A stretch of DNA of 58,154 nt, from NCBI RefSeq assembly GCF_900188345.1, contig NZ_FZOD01000062.1:1-58154 (forward strand), written 5' to 3'. Positions 1 to 7,884 of this stretch are shown in pieces. The first letter of the stretch is position 1. Every line of letters starts with the position of its first letter. The stretch comes from Streptosporangium subroseum. Its GTDB lineage: Bacteria; Actinomycetota; Actinomycetes; Streptosporangiales; Streptosporangiaceae. The notes below the pieces were generated by a model. That model was not told the origin of the DNA and did not search any database. It was given only the letters and a program-made list of their open reading frames with translations. The translations under genes were made by a program, and so were the position numbers.

Positions 1-117
1 CCCTCCGGGGAGCTTCGCAGGGACAGGGAGCCGCCCGACGACTCCGCCGTGCGGCGGGCGATGTCGAGGCCGAGCCCGGTCGATCCGGCCCCGCTCTCAC
101 CGCGTTCCAGGGGGCGT
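1..117 (-). pseudogene. Sensor histidine kinase, C-terminal fragment (cut by window edge)
   Basis: Read on the minus strand, this stretch gives a typical end of a histidine-kinase ATPase domain: an ERG box, then STGLGLDIARR (the G2 box that closes over ATP), then the usual ESSGGSLSL strand. The frame is open to the left edge, so the rest of the C-terminus lies outside the window. To the right, kinase similarity stops abruptly near position 117 and no catalytic core, phospho-His or membrane segment precedes it. It is therefore probably a truncated kinase. A frameshift in an otherwise complete gene is excluded only for the bases visible here. Confidence 0.55.
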
Positions 118-119
118 GC

Positions 120-415
120 GTGGCGAAGCCCGGCTGGGGAACGCTCGCAGCTGTCATCGTTGCCCTGTGCGGTCTATGGCTTACCGCCCGCAAGGCCGCC
201 CAGGATCAGCAGGAACAATTCCGAGAGCTGCGAGCCAGGGAACGTCGAGATTTCCTGGTCGAACAGTTGCAGCGCATAGCGGACGTCTATCGGGATAACG
301 CGGCGGATGTGCTGGCGTTGACGAAATTGCTCTTGCCGAGTTCATCGCCGCGGTACGGCCCAAATATGGGCGGCCCTGCACCCTCGATCGGCCAAAGGGC
401 AAAGCTCGGCGCTGA
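120..415 (+). pseudogene. Small membrane-anchored protein, probably frameshifted
   Basis: A GTG start at 120 opens a frame encoding one N-terminal membrane helix (about residues 8-22, ending WLTARKAA) followed by a charged helical stretch rich in Arg, Glu and Gln. After about residue 67 that frame turns into Arg/Ser-rich non-protein-like sequence up to 632. A -1 change near 315-325 enters a frame reading EIALAEFIAAVRPKYGRP and ending at TGA 413-415, which looks more natural. I infer a one-base indel in a roughly 98-residue protein. The family is not recognised. It abuts the truncated kinase on the other strand, so the junction at about 118 may be a rearrangement point. Confidence 0.4.
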
Positions 416-882
416 GCGGCGGTTCAGGCGGTGGCCGAGCAGGTCGGCCCGGCCTCGCCGTGGTGGTCGTGCTCGCCGGTCTTCGCCTTGTCACTCGACC
501 TCGCGCCCGGCGGGTTTTGATCTCTCACCGGAGGGGAGTTACCGCGTGATCCATCCCGTCTGCCTGGGCTCCGCCCTATCGGGCCAGGTTGCCGGTGTCG
601 GCTCCCCCTTCGCGTGTACCTGCTCCCGGTGACCTTCCACGCCAGCTGGTTGCCCCACCTGCACGGGGGAGTCGATACCGGTGTTCTGGGCTGATAGCCC
701 CTGGGGCAGGCAGACGGGAAGGATCACCGGTCCCCCGTACCACCACCAGGCAAGATCATCCAAGCGGGCGGCCCCCATCCCGGAGCCTGCCCGCCCGGCG
801 AGGGCATGCCCTTGACCTTCACCCTGTCGCCCCTGGCCAGCTCAAAGGGGCCGGTATATAAGCCGGTCGGGCACAGGACACA
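416..882. other. No gene seen
   Basis: This 467-bp stretch contains only overlapping open frames of poor composition on both strands. I see no recognisable domain, RNA gene or strong hairpin. Confidence 0.5.
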
Positions 883-1233
883 TCAACGCCTTGTCGCCTC
901 GCGCTCGGCGGAGGTGTCGGCAGGAGGCGCCAACGGAGTGAGCTCGTGGTCGGTGAGCATCTCGATCAGGCGACGTACCGGCAGATCCGCTTCGGTCGGG
1001 TAGCGCAGGCGCTGATCGGCGTTGATGCTGTAGTGGTTGCGCCGCCCGACCCGTTCGCGATTGAGGTAGCCGGCCTCGTGCAGGTCGCTGACGATGCCCT
1101 GCACGGCGCGCTCGGTTATGCCGATGACCGCGGCGATGTCGCGCAGCCGCGCCTGCGGGTTGCGGGCGATCTCCAGCAGCACCCGCGCGTGGTGGGTCAA
1201 AAAGGTCCAGGTAGAAGATCCAGCATCAGGCAC
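883..1233 (-). CDS. Winged-helix transcriptional regulator (MarR/ArsR-like)
   Basis: A 116-residue protein starting at GTG 1233. Residues about 10-75 form a winged helix: a helix (HHARVLLEIARNP), a helix-turn-helix (RLRDIAAVIGITERAVQGIV) and a basic wing ending GRRNHYSIN. This DNA-binding fold is common in small actinobacterial regulators that consist of little else. The C-terminus (about 40 residues) is charged and may dimerise or bind a ligand. The upstream ribosome site is weak, so the start is moderately certain. It is convergent with nothing and divergent from the STAS gene at 1458, so it could control that gene, but no operator was identified. Confidence 0.75.
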   Translation of the reverse strand: MPDAGSSTWTFLTHHARVLLEIARNPQARLRDIAAVIGITERAVQGIVSDLHEAGYLNRERVGRRNHYSINADQRLRYPTEADLPVRRLIEMLTDHELTPLAPPADTSAEREATRR

Positions 1234-1457
1234 GGCGCGTCACACTTTCGATCCTGCAACGTAGCGGTCGGAGGGGTGGTCCCGTCGGACTGCCCATCGT
1301 ATGATGAACTGTCTTTCCGGTAATGTCCTTCCGTAGTCATGGTGGTCAGGGCTCCGCCACAGGCGGCTGTCCCTCGCCTACCCTACGGCGAGCGATCATC
1401 GCCGCTGCCACCTCAACTTCTTCTCACCGGCATGGAACCGGGATGGAGGAAAGCGCC

Positions 1458-1838
1458 GTGACCCTGGTATCACTCACCTGTCAGTACCTGCCCGGCGGAA
1501 CCGTGGCCCGGGTAGCAGGCGAGGTGGATGCGACCAACTCCGTCCGGCTATTGGCCTCCCTGGACCAGGCTCACCCGCGCCCGCAGGAGCCGCTGCTTCT
1601 CGACCTGAGCGCCCTGACCTTTCTGGACAGCTCCGGCCTGAGAACCCTGCTTGACACCCGCGCCCGCCTGGCCGCCGCAGAGGGCCGGCTGCATCTGGTG
1701 GCCCCGCACGAGCGCGTGAGGCGACTGCTGGACCTTACCGGCCTCGCCGGGTCGTTCGAGGTGCACCACACGCTGGACGAAGCGGTCACCGCCGCCGGAC
1801 TACAGGCAACGGCATGCTCCGGCTCGGCCATCGCCTGA
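1458..1838 (+). CDS. STAS-domain anti-sigma factor antagonist
   Basis: A 126-residue STAS protein of the SpoIIAA/RsbV type. These proteins bind anti-sigma kinases and are switched off by phosphorylation of a Ser in the loop before helix 2. Here that loop reads FLDSSGLRTLL (about residues 55-65), so the phospho-acceptor is present. The preceding beta strand (PLLLDLSAL) and the C-terminal helix are also normal, and the length is usual for a single-domain antagonist. I chose GTG 1458 because GGAGGA lies 7 bases upstream; ATG 1443 in the same frame overlaps that site. No anti-sigma kinase or sigma partner adjoins it. Confidence 0.85.
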   Translation: MTLVSLTCQYLPGGTVARVAGEVDATNSVRLLASLDQAHPRPQEPLLLDLSALTFLDSSGLRTLLDTRARLAAAEGRLHLVAPHERVRRLLDLTGLAGSFEVHHTLDEAVTAAGLQATACSGSAIA

Positions 1839-1987
1839 AGGTCGACACGGCGGGGCCCCTGGCCCAGAGGGGCGAGGATGTCAGTCCTGTTGTCACGGGG
1901 TCGCGCGAACTTAATGTCAGTGAGCGGCTGCCGGTTACCTCGGGCGGTCGGAGGCCGCATACGCCCCTAATCTCTGGAGGAACGCGC

Positions 1988-2385
1988 GTGCAGAAAATGT
2001 CCCCCGCCGCGGAACGGCTTGTCCGTCTCATGCTGCTGCTCCCATCCGACCCGCGCGAGCCGTTGTGGAAGAGTGCGACCGACGACTGCGGAGACCTCCC
2101 CACCGTCATGTCGATCGGTGGATGGGTCCGCGACACCGCCAAGATGTAGCCCGAAGGCGCCCCCGCACCCTGGCTGAGATGGTCCTCATCGCGTTCGGCA
2201 ACCCGAGCGAGACCACCCTGCGCCTGCTGTCGCAAGCGGTCATAGCCCCGAACCCTCGTGCCCGCGAGGGGACCGGTGCCGGCGCCGCGTGGGCCGCTCG
2301 CGCCTGCCAGACCGCCATCGACGTCCTGGCCGGGGTCGATTCGTTGGAGGATGTGCTGCAGCGAGCAAAGACTGACTGGGGTTAG
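1988..2385 (+). pseudogene. Small hypothetical protein, probable frameshift
   Basis: GTG 1988 has a good ribosome site (CTGGAGG, 5-6 bases upstream) and opens 53 codons (MQKMSPAAERLVRLMLLL to VRDTAKM) before a stop at 2147-2149. Protein-like sequence resumes in another frame with RTLAEMVLIAFGNPSETTL and runs to 2385. Together they look like one roughly 130-residue helical protein split by an indel near 2110-2150. Two separate small genes are the alternative, with the second starting at ATG 2179. I do not recognise the family. Confidence 0.35.
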
Positions 2386-2611
2386 GACGCCTGGCCCTGC
2401 GACCACGCACTCGGGCAGTCACGGCAGCAAGATCGCAACCCTGTGGGCCCCAACAGGGCCTGACCATGAACTGGCCGTTCAGGGTCGTCAGACCAACCGG
2501 TCTGACGGCCCTGAACGCTTTCCGGGCGTCACTTTGGGGCTAGGGTCACGCTCGGGAGAACATCGCCGATGCGGCCGGTCACGATTGGTCATCGCTGACG
2601 GCCAGGGCACC

Positions 2612-3373
2612 GTGTACGCCGGGTGGAGTGGCCAGCCTGGGGGATATGAGATTTGGCGAGGATCCCCCGGGTTCGCTCTGGCTGCTGTGCTGGGCGTGGT
2701 CTTGGTCGCGGGGCTTGGCTGGGTGCTCGGTCCGGGTGCGGCGTGGGTGCTGGCGCACTTCGACGGGGTGCGCGGCCTGGCCGGTAAGGATCTGGCGGCG
2801 GCGCTGGATGCGGTGCGCGGGCGGGCGCTGGCGATCGCCACCGGGTTGATCGCACTGGTGGCGGTGTACTACACCGCGCGCAACGCCGACACCGCACGCC
2901 AGGGACACATCACCGACCGCTACACCAAGGCGATCGAGCAACTCGGCTCGGACAAGCTCGATATCCGACTGGGGGGCATCTATGCGCTGGAGCGGATCGC
3001 CCGCGACTCGGCCCGCGACCACCCCACGGTCATGGAGGTGCTGGCGGCGTTCGTCCGAGAGCACTCCCAAGACTCCGAGATCGATGAAGCAGGAAACGTG
3101 AAACCTCGGGGTCCGGTGCTGCGAACCGACCTTCAGGCCGCAGTCACTGTGATCGGCCGACACATCGTCCGTCAGGACCCATACGGCGTGAGGATCAACC
3201 TCTCCGGCGCGTATCTCGTCAGCGCGAATCTCAACCGCGCAAAAATCGACGGCGCAAAAATCGACCGCGAGGGCCTCACCACCGTGAACCGCAGCGGTGC
3301 GATAGGCCAGCCCAAACACTGGGGGCCTACGCCAGGGGTTACCGTGCCGCCGGAGGGGTCCGGCGCCGGGTGA
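2612..3373 (+). CDS. Membrane-anchored pentapeptide-repeat protein
   Basis: From GTG 2612 the protein is about 253 residues. It has two N-terminal hydrophobic segments (FALAAVLGVVLVAGLGWVL and ALAIATGLIALVAVYYTA) separated by a soluble loop. A conserved helical section follows (YTKAIEQLGSDKLDIRLGGI, then ALERIARDS), which typically precedes pentapeptide repeats in actinobacterial membrane proteins. Only a few A(N/Y)LxxA-type repeats follow (SGAYLVSANL, then RAKIDGAKI), so the repeat domain is short for the family. The function of this family is not established. The start is uncertain because the open frame extends well upstream, where composition is not protein-like; TTG 2585 is another option. 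Confidence 0.7.
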   Translation: MYAGWSGQPGGYEIWRGSPGFALAAVLGVVLVAGLGWVLGPGAAWVLAHFDGVRGLAGKDLAAALDAVRGRALAIATGLIALVAVYYTARNADTARQGHITDRYTKAIEQLGSDKLDIRLGGIYALERIARDSARDHPTVMEVLAAFVREHSQDSEIDEAGNVKPRGPVLRTDLQAAVTVIGRHIVRQDPYGVRINLSGAYLVSANLNRAKIDGAKIDREGLTTVNRSGAIGQPKHWGPTPGVTVPPEGSGAG

Positions 3374-3608
3374 GAATGTCCGGTTCACAAGGGCACAATT
3401 CAACTCACGGGAATGAGTCTTCCCGCAAGCTACCAGCAGGTAGAGCGGTGCTCACGTGGATATTCAGTGGGCCCGTTCGGGCCGGTTGTCCCTTACCACT
3501 TGAACTGAGGCATGGCCATCGGATCTGAGGCATCTGCCGGTTCTTGCCACTGAATCCGAGACATGCGCCTCTCCCTCGGTGATGGCCCGGCACTCCTATG
3601 GCTAAGGC
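3374..3608. other. Intergenic, no gene seen
   Basis: With the hairpin at 3609-3669 this is the gap between the convergent pentapeptide gene and the membrane-protein gene at 3706. No coding sequence or conserved element was recognised in it. Confidence 0.5.
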
Positions 3609-3669
3609 CGGCCGTGCCAAGCGACACAAGAGTGGGCTCTGACTCACTTTCATGTCGCTTGGCAGGCCG
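3609..3669. terminator. Long inverted repeat between convergent genes
   Basis: TGCCAAGCGACA (3615-3626) and TGTCGCTTGGCA (3653-3664) are perfect 12-bp arms. With one bulge they extend to CGGCC/GGCCG (3609, 3669). The 26-nt loop holds a nested GAGT/ACTC pair. It sits between convergent genes, so a two-way terminator is likely, although it lacks a T tract. Confidence 0.5.
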
Positions 3670-3705
3670 CGGTCCGGACAGGAGCGGCATAGCGGTACCC
3701 GCGCG

Positions 3706-4305
3706 TCAGGCCAGAAACAGGACGGCCAACCCGAGCAGGAGGTCGAGGACGCCGCACCACTCCGCGAACGGACGTGTCACGATCCCGTCGGCCCGCCAGT
3801 GAGCCGCGTCCCAGGCGGCGTGGCCGAGCAGTCCCGCGGCTACCAGGTAACGGCCGAGGTCCGGATGGACGTGCAGGGCGCCCAGTGCGATCGCTCCGAA
3901 GACGAACATGGCCGGCGACTGGAGCGCGAATGCGCCCGGCCTGCGTAGCTGTCCACGGACCAGGCCGACCATGATGAGCGCGAGCGCGGTGACGATCAGT
4001 ATGGGCCACGGGTCGCCGCTTAGCACCCTCATCAGCACCACAGCCGCCATCAGTACGCCGAGCACGCTCCAGATGGCGCCGGGCCGGTCGATGACCGCTG
4101 TGGCCAGGTAGCCCAGCGCGAGGATGAACACGAGGAACGCGAACTCACGTCCGTCGTCCAGGTCCGAGGAGAGCACGGCGGCGAAGGCGATCGCGAGCCA
4201 TGTCGGCCAGCGGTGTACGAGCGCTGCCACGATGCGGGCAGAACGGGTCTGCCGGTGCGCGGCTGTGTCGAGTGCCGAGTCACGAGCGGGAACGGTCTTC
4301 GTCAT
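3706..4305 (-). CDS. Multi-pass membrane protein, unknown function
   Basis: From ATG 4305 this gives a 199-residue protein with about six hydrophobic segments, for example WLAIAFAAVL, FLVFILALGYLATAVI, IWSVLGVLMAAVVLMRVL, ILIVTALALIMVGLV and FVFGAIALGALHV, plus a C-terminal helix LLLGLAVLFLA. A HAAWDAAHWR segment sits between the last two. I recognise the general type (small actinobacterial integral membrane proteins) but no function. A longer frame reaches 4377, but its extra residues are not hydrophobic and ATG 4305 precedes a natural MTKTVPARDS terminus. It is divergent from the GlxA relic at 4404. Confidence 0.7.
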   Translation of the reverse strand: MTKTVPARDSALDTAAHRQTRSARIVAALVHRWPTWLAIAFAAVLSSDLDDGREFAFLVFILALGYLATAVIDRPGAIWSVLGVLMAAVVLMRVLSGDPWPILIVTALALIMVGLVRGQLRRPGAFALQSPAMFVFGAIALGALHVHPDLGRYLVAAGLLGHAAWDAAHWRADGIVTRPFAEWCGVLDLLLGLAVLFLA

Positions 4306-4403
4306 GGTCCGACTGTGGTGGTCCGGCCCACCTCCCATCGAGTTCGGCCATACACGATGTCCGAGAACTTGGGCCAATGGTCTTATCTGCCTACGATTGG
4401 ATC

Positions 4404-4682
4404 ATGGACGGACGCTGGGTCGTGGTAGCCGGCTACGACGATGCGGAACTGCTCGACATCGCGTGCGTCACCACGAGCCTGGCGATGGCGAACGTGCTCG
4501 GGGCGGTGCGCACCCCGTACCACACGACAGTCGTCCGCCCTGGAGGACACCCGATCGCCTGCGCCACGGGGCTGATGCTGCAGAGCCGGCAATCGCTCGA
4601 ACGGCTCACCGGCCCGCTCGACACGTTGATCGTCTCTGGTGGTTGGGGCCATGCGCGGGCCGACCTGTCGGCCCTGGGATAG
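4404..4682 (+). pseudogene. GlxA-type AraC-family regulator, N-terminal remnant
   Basis: 92 codons match the start of GlxA-family regulators, which carry an N-terminal DJ-1/PfpI-like sensor domain and a C-terminal AraC HTH, usually over 300 residues in total. Visible here are VVVAGYDDAELLDIACVTTS, a PGGHPIACATGL strand and the ERLTGPLDTLIVSGGWGH strand-turn. The frame stops at 4680-4682, just before the nucleophile elbow, and neither the rest of the sensor nor the HTH appears in any frame downstream. The gene has been cut, most likely by the rearrangement that placed the inverted repeat at 4743 behind it. Confidence 0.75.
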
Positions 4683-4742
4683 ATCGCATCTAGGCGTATA
4701 CCTACCCAAGAGCGCAACAACCTCAGGGAACAAGGGGTATCG

Positions 4743-4793
4743 GTAAGACCCGTGCGACCAGGTACATGCGATTGAGTCCGCCCAGCTCAGCGG
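4743..4793 (-). repeat. Inverted repeat, left copy, flanking the tetR/AKR pair
   Basis: This about 51-bp block (begins GTAAGACCCGTGCGACCAGG) matches the reverse complement of 6664-6715 at about 90% with two small gaps. On the minus strand it reads LNRMYLVARVL, and the other copy reads LDRMYLVARVL, so both are relics of the same unidentified coding sequence. Confidence 0.7.
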
Positions 4794-4869
4794 TGCATTA
4801 CTGGCTTGCGGGGAGGATCGGAACGGTCAGTGGCGTGGCCACGCCGGACAGGCCGCGAGACCGTTCGGG

Positions 4870-5571
4870 TCAGCGGGCGAGCTGGTGGAGCCAGTCGCGT
4901 AGGAGGGCGGTTTCGGTCGGGCGGAGCGGGAGAGGGGCCCCTTCTGCGGCGGTGAGGGCGGCATCGAGGGCGAGAGCCCGGGAGGCGAGGCCGGTGTCCG
5001 TGACAGGGGGCGGGTCGGTGGTGAGGGAGTCGATGAGGGTGTCACGCATTCTCGTGGAGATCTCCGGCTCGCGGTCCTCGGCGGGGGCGCCGATCAGCGA
5101 CAGGGTGACGCCGGTGACGGCGGCATGCAAGAGGCGGGCGGCGATGAGGGTCGGGACCCGGAGGCGGCCGACGGCGGCGGCGCGGTCGAGGAACTTCAGC
5201 AGGAGATCGTGGGCCTCCTGGGCGGCGGGCGGGCGGCGGCCGGGGCGGTCGGTGCCGAACATCAGCACGTAGAAGGCGGGGTGGCGCAGGCCGAAGTCGA
5301 CGTGCATGTCCCAGCCGCGACGCATGTCGTCGACCGAGTCGTCGGTGTGCGCCAGCTCATGTTTCTCGGCCAGGTAGAGGTCGAAGCCGTGCATGGCCAG
5401 GGCCGCGAGGAGGGCGTCCTTGTCGCCGAAGAGCTGGTAGAGGGAGGCGGCGCGGATACCGGCCGCCGCGGCGACTGAGCGGGTAGAGACCGCCTGGGCG
5501 CCCTCTCGTTCCAGGATGCCGGCCGCCGCCTTGAGGATCTGCCGCCGGGTATGGGTCTTCGCGTCATCCAC
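4870..5571 (-). CDS. TetR-family transcriptional regulator
   Basis: A 233-residue TetR regulator. The N-terminal HTH (about residues 8-55) includes RRQILKAAAGILEREG, VSTRSVAAAAGIRAASLYQL and FGDKDALLAAL. The C-terminal ligand domain is longer than average, with HPAFYVLMFG typical of a TetR subgroup that controls redox enzymes. It starts at GTG 5571 without a good ribosome site, so its mRNA may be leaderless. It is divergent from the aldo/keto reductase at 5660 across an 88-bp region with matching inverted repeats, so it most likely represses both genes. The ligand is unknown. Confidence 0.88.
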   Translation of the reverse strand: MDDAKTHTRRQILKAAAGILEREGAQAVSTRSVAAAAGIRAASLYQLFGDKDALLAALAMHGFDLYLAEKHELAHTDDSVDDMRRGWDMHVDFGLRHPAFYVLMFGTDRPGRRPPAAQEAHDLLLKFLDRAAAVGRLRVPTLIAARLLHAAVTGVTLSLIGAPAEDREPEISTRMRDTLIDSLTTDPPPVTDTGLASRALALDAALTAAEGAPLPLRPTETALLRDWLHQLAR

Positions 5572-5595
5572 GGTTGCAATGCTACGGCATTTGGC

Positions 5596-5643
5596 GTATC
5601 ACTGAAACGGGCAGTGCTACGCGGATCAGCGTGGCAGTGATAC
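5596..5643. promoter_or_regulatory. Putative TetR operator cluster
   Basis: GTATCACTG (5596-5604) pairs with CAGTGCTAC (5612-5620, 8 of 9) and perfectly with CAGTGATAC (5635-5643). The arms fill the divergent tetR/AKR promoter region, as expected for an autoregulated TetR repressor. Confidence 0.6.
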
Positions 5644-5659
5644 ATCAAGGGAGAAGCCA

Positions 5660-6562
5660 ATGAATCGTGTCGGATACGGCGCCATGCAACTCGCCGGGTC
5701 GAACGTATGGGGGCCGCCGGACGACCCCGAGACGGCGCGGCGGGTGCTGCGCCTGGCGGTCGAGCTGGGAGTCACGTTCTTCGACACCGCGAACGCCTAC
5801 GGGCCGCGTACGGTGAACCGGCTGATCGGGGAGGCGCTACGGCCGTTCCCGGAGGGGGTGATCGTCGGTAACAAGGTCGGCGCCGGGCGGGGCCCGGACG
5901 GGTCGTGGATCATCACCGACCACCCCGACACGGTCCGCCGGCAGGTCCACGAGGCGCTGGCCGACCTGGGTGCGGAGGCGAGTGAGCTGACGTACCTGCG
6001 GCTTGCCGGCGACACTCCGGGAACGCACAGCGACGTGCCGCTGGAGGATTCGCTCGGCGTGCTCGTCGAGTTGCGCGACCAGGGGCTCATCCGCCGCATC
6101 GGTCTGTCCGGCGCGTCGCCGGAGATGTTGACCCACGCGCAGAAGATGACGCCGATCGCGGCCGTGCAGAACCGCTTCAACCTGCTCGACCGCAGCGGCG
6201 TTCAGGTCCTCGCCGACTGCGAGGTGCAGGGCATCATGTTCGTCCCCTACTTCCCGCTGGCCTCTGGGCAGCTCGCCAGCTACGACGAGCTGGCAGGCCC
6301 CGCGGAGCGCCTTGGCGTGACGCCGGCCCAGGTCGCGCTGGCCTGGCTGCTGCGCCGTTCTCCCGCCATGGTCGTCATCCCCGGCACGGCGAACCCGGCT
6401 CACCTGCGCGCCAACATCGCCGCGGCCGAGGTCGCCAAGAACTTGACCGACGCCGAGGTAGCTCGCCTGACCGGCCTCGTCGACGAGTCGAAGGCCGTCA
6501 TTGCGCAGCCGCACCAGTCCACGCTCGACGCGCTCAGGTCCGCTGCGGAAAGCCACCGCTGA
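5660..6562 (+). CDS. Aldo/keto reductase (tetrad His not found)
   Basis: A 300-residue (beta/alpha)8 aldo/keto reductase, the family that reduces carbonyls with NADPH. The Asp and Tyr of the catalytic tetrad are in FFDTANAYG and the Lys in VGNKVG. The segment that normally carries the tetrad His (DLxxLH) instead reads LTYLRLAG, so that His is missing or shifted. The NADP-binding end (VVIPGTANPAHLRAN) is normal. GGGAGAAGCC precedes ATG 5660. It is divergent from tetR with inverted repeats between them, suggesting substrate- or product-responsive control. The pair is flanked by about 50-bp inverted repeats, hinting that it moved as a unit. Confidence 0.88.
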   Translation: MNRVGYGAMQLAGSNVWGPPDDPETARRVLRLAVELGVTFFDTANAYGPRTVNRLIGEALRPFPEGVIVGNKVGAGRGPDGSWIITDHPDTVRRQVHEALADLGAEASELTYLRLAGDTPGTHSDVPLEDSLGVLVELRDQGLIRRIGLSGASPEMLTHAQKMTPIAAVQNRFNLLDRSGVQVLADCEVQGIMFVPYFPLASGQLASYDELAGPAERLGVTPAQVALAWLLRRSPAMVVIPGTANPAHLRANIAAAEVAKNLTDAEVARLTGLVDESKAVIAQPHQSTLDALRSAAESHR

Positions 6563-6663
6563 GCAACCGCTCGACGGCGACGGCCACCTCGCCGACCAGC
6601 CGTCGCTCGTCGAGCCTGCACCCGACGATCAGGGAAAGATCCCTCGACCTCTCCGAGCAGCAC

Positions 6664-6715
6664 CCGCTGAGCCTGGGCGAACTCGATCGCATGTACCTGG
6701 TCGCACGAGTCTTAC
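6664..6715 (+). repeat. Inverted repeat, right copy
   Basis: Reverse-complement partner of 4743-4793. On the plus strand it continues as LGELDRMYLVARVLLTLQ to a stop near 6750, a coding relic of unknown family. It ends about 50 bp before the IS5-type element. Confidence 0.7.
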
Positions 6716-6770
6716 TGACACTCCAACAACGGAACAGTCGCCATCGGCAAGATTGATCTTGTAGCTCTAG

Positions 6771-7838
6771 GGCCTGTACGGAGTTGAGATCAGCGGGATT
6801 CGCCTGCGCATTGGTCTCCGATCCTGGTAGGCCATCGACATGGCGCGTGGAGACCTCACCGATGACGAATGGTCCTTGATCGATCCTCACCTGCCCCTGG
6901 GCGAGCGTGGTCCGATCCCGGACCTGCGCCGGCAGTTCAACGCGGTGATGTGGCGGTTTCGTACCGGCGGTCCGTGGCGGGATCTGCCTGAGGAGTACGG
7001 GCCCTGGTCCACCGTCTACGACCGGTTCCGGTCCTGGGCCACGGCCGGTGTCTTCGAGCAGTTGATGCAGGCGATGATCGCTGAGGCCGCTGCCCGTGGG
7101 CAGGCCGACCTTGACCTGGTCAGCGTGGACTCCACCACCGCCCGCGCTCACCACCACGCCGCCGGAATGGTCCTGGACGGCGAGCTGGTCAAAGCGCTTC
7201 AGGAGGCCTCCGTACAGGAAAAGGGGCTGCGCCAAAGGGGCAAAACCCCCAGAACGGCGAAGACGGAGACGGCGACGAACGTCGGCGGTTACGACGGCGG
7301 CGCAGAATACGGCTGACGGCGGCCAAGCTGGGTCGCTCTCGGGGCGGGCTGACCAGCAAGGTGCACCTGTCGGCTGACCGGCGATGCCGTCCGCTGTCCT
7401 TCGTCCTGACCCCGGGCCAAGCCGGAGACAGCCCGCAGTTTCGCGCCGTACTGGAGCGCATCAAGATTCGCTTGCTCGTCGGACGCCCGCGCACCCGCCC
7501 GGCCGCGGTGGCCGCCGACAAGGCCTATTCCTCCCGCGCCAACCGTGTCTATCTGCGTCGGCGGCGCATCAAGGCCGTCATCCCGGAGAAGAGTGACCAG
7601 GCGGCCCACCGTAAAAAACGCGGCTCCCGTGGCGGCCGCCCGGTCAACCATGATCCAGAGCTTTACAAGCAGCGAAACGCGGCGGAACGCTGCATCAATC
7701 GGATCAGGGAGTGGCGCGGGCTGGCTTTCCGCTTCGACAAGACTCCCGACAGCTATCTCGCCGGCCTTTATCTACGGGGAACCATCTTGTGGGTTCGAAG
7801 CCTCCGATCCACCTAAAGATCCGAAGTTCGTACAGGCC
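6771..7838 (+). mobile_element. IS5-family insertion sequence, apparently intact
   Basis: A 1068-bp element. The left end GGCCTGTACG and right end CGTACAGGCC are perfect terminal repeats, with imperfect similarity continuing inward. CTAG flanks both ends (6767-6770 and 7839-7842) and fits the YTAR-type target duplications of the IS427 group of IS5. It encodes one DDE transposase in two frames joined by a likely -1 frameshift. Both ends, the target duplication and all three catalytic residues are present, so it may be active. It lies between the AKR region and the 5' end of the epoxide-hydrolase homologue. Confidence 0.88.
6840..7816 (+). CDS. IS5-type DDE transposase (two frames, -1 frameshift)
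   Basis: The first frame (6840-7316) holds the N-terminal transposase domain (LTDDEWSLIDPHLP, WRDLPEEYGPW) and the first catalytic Asp in VSVDSTTARAHHH. The second frame (open well upstream of ATG 7361, to 7816) continues LGRSRGGLTSKVHLSAD, with the second Asp in ADKAYSS and the Glu in ERCINRIREW. The heptamer A_AAG_GGG at 7220-7226, in phase with the first frame, is a classical -1 slippery site, and slipping there joins the frames into one protein of about 325 residues. Transposases of this IS group are commonly made this way. A chance indel is the alternative. Confidence 0.85.
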
Positions 7839-7884
7839 CTAGTTCTTCGGTGAAGATCAGCCGGGCGGGTGGGCCGGTGATGGC

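Noticed and set aside
1890..1920. Further ECF41-type promoter (TGTCACG at about 1894) before the small gene at 1988
   Set aside because: The spacer is 17 and the GCTGTC part is absent; too weak to count.
7755..7815. tRNA-like GGTTCGAAGCC stretch
   Set aside because: It lies inside the transposase and has no cloverleaf.
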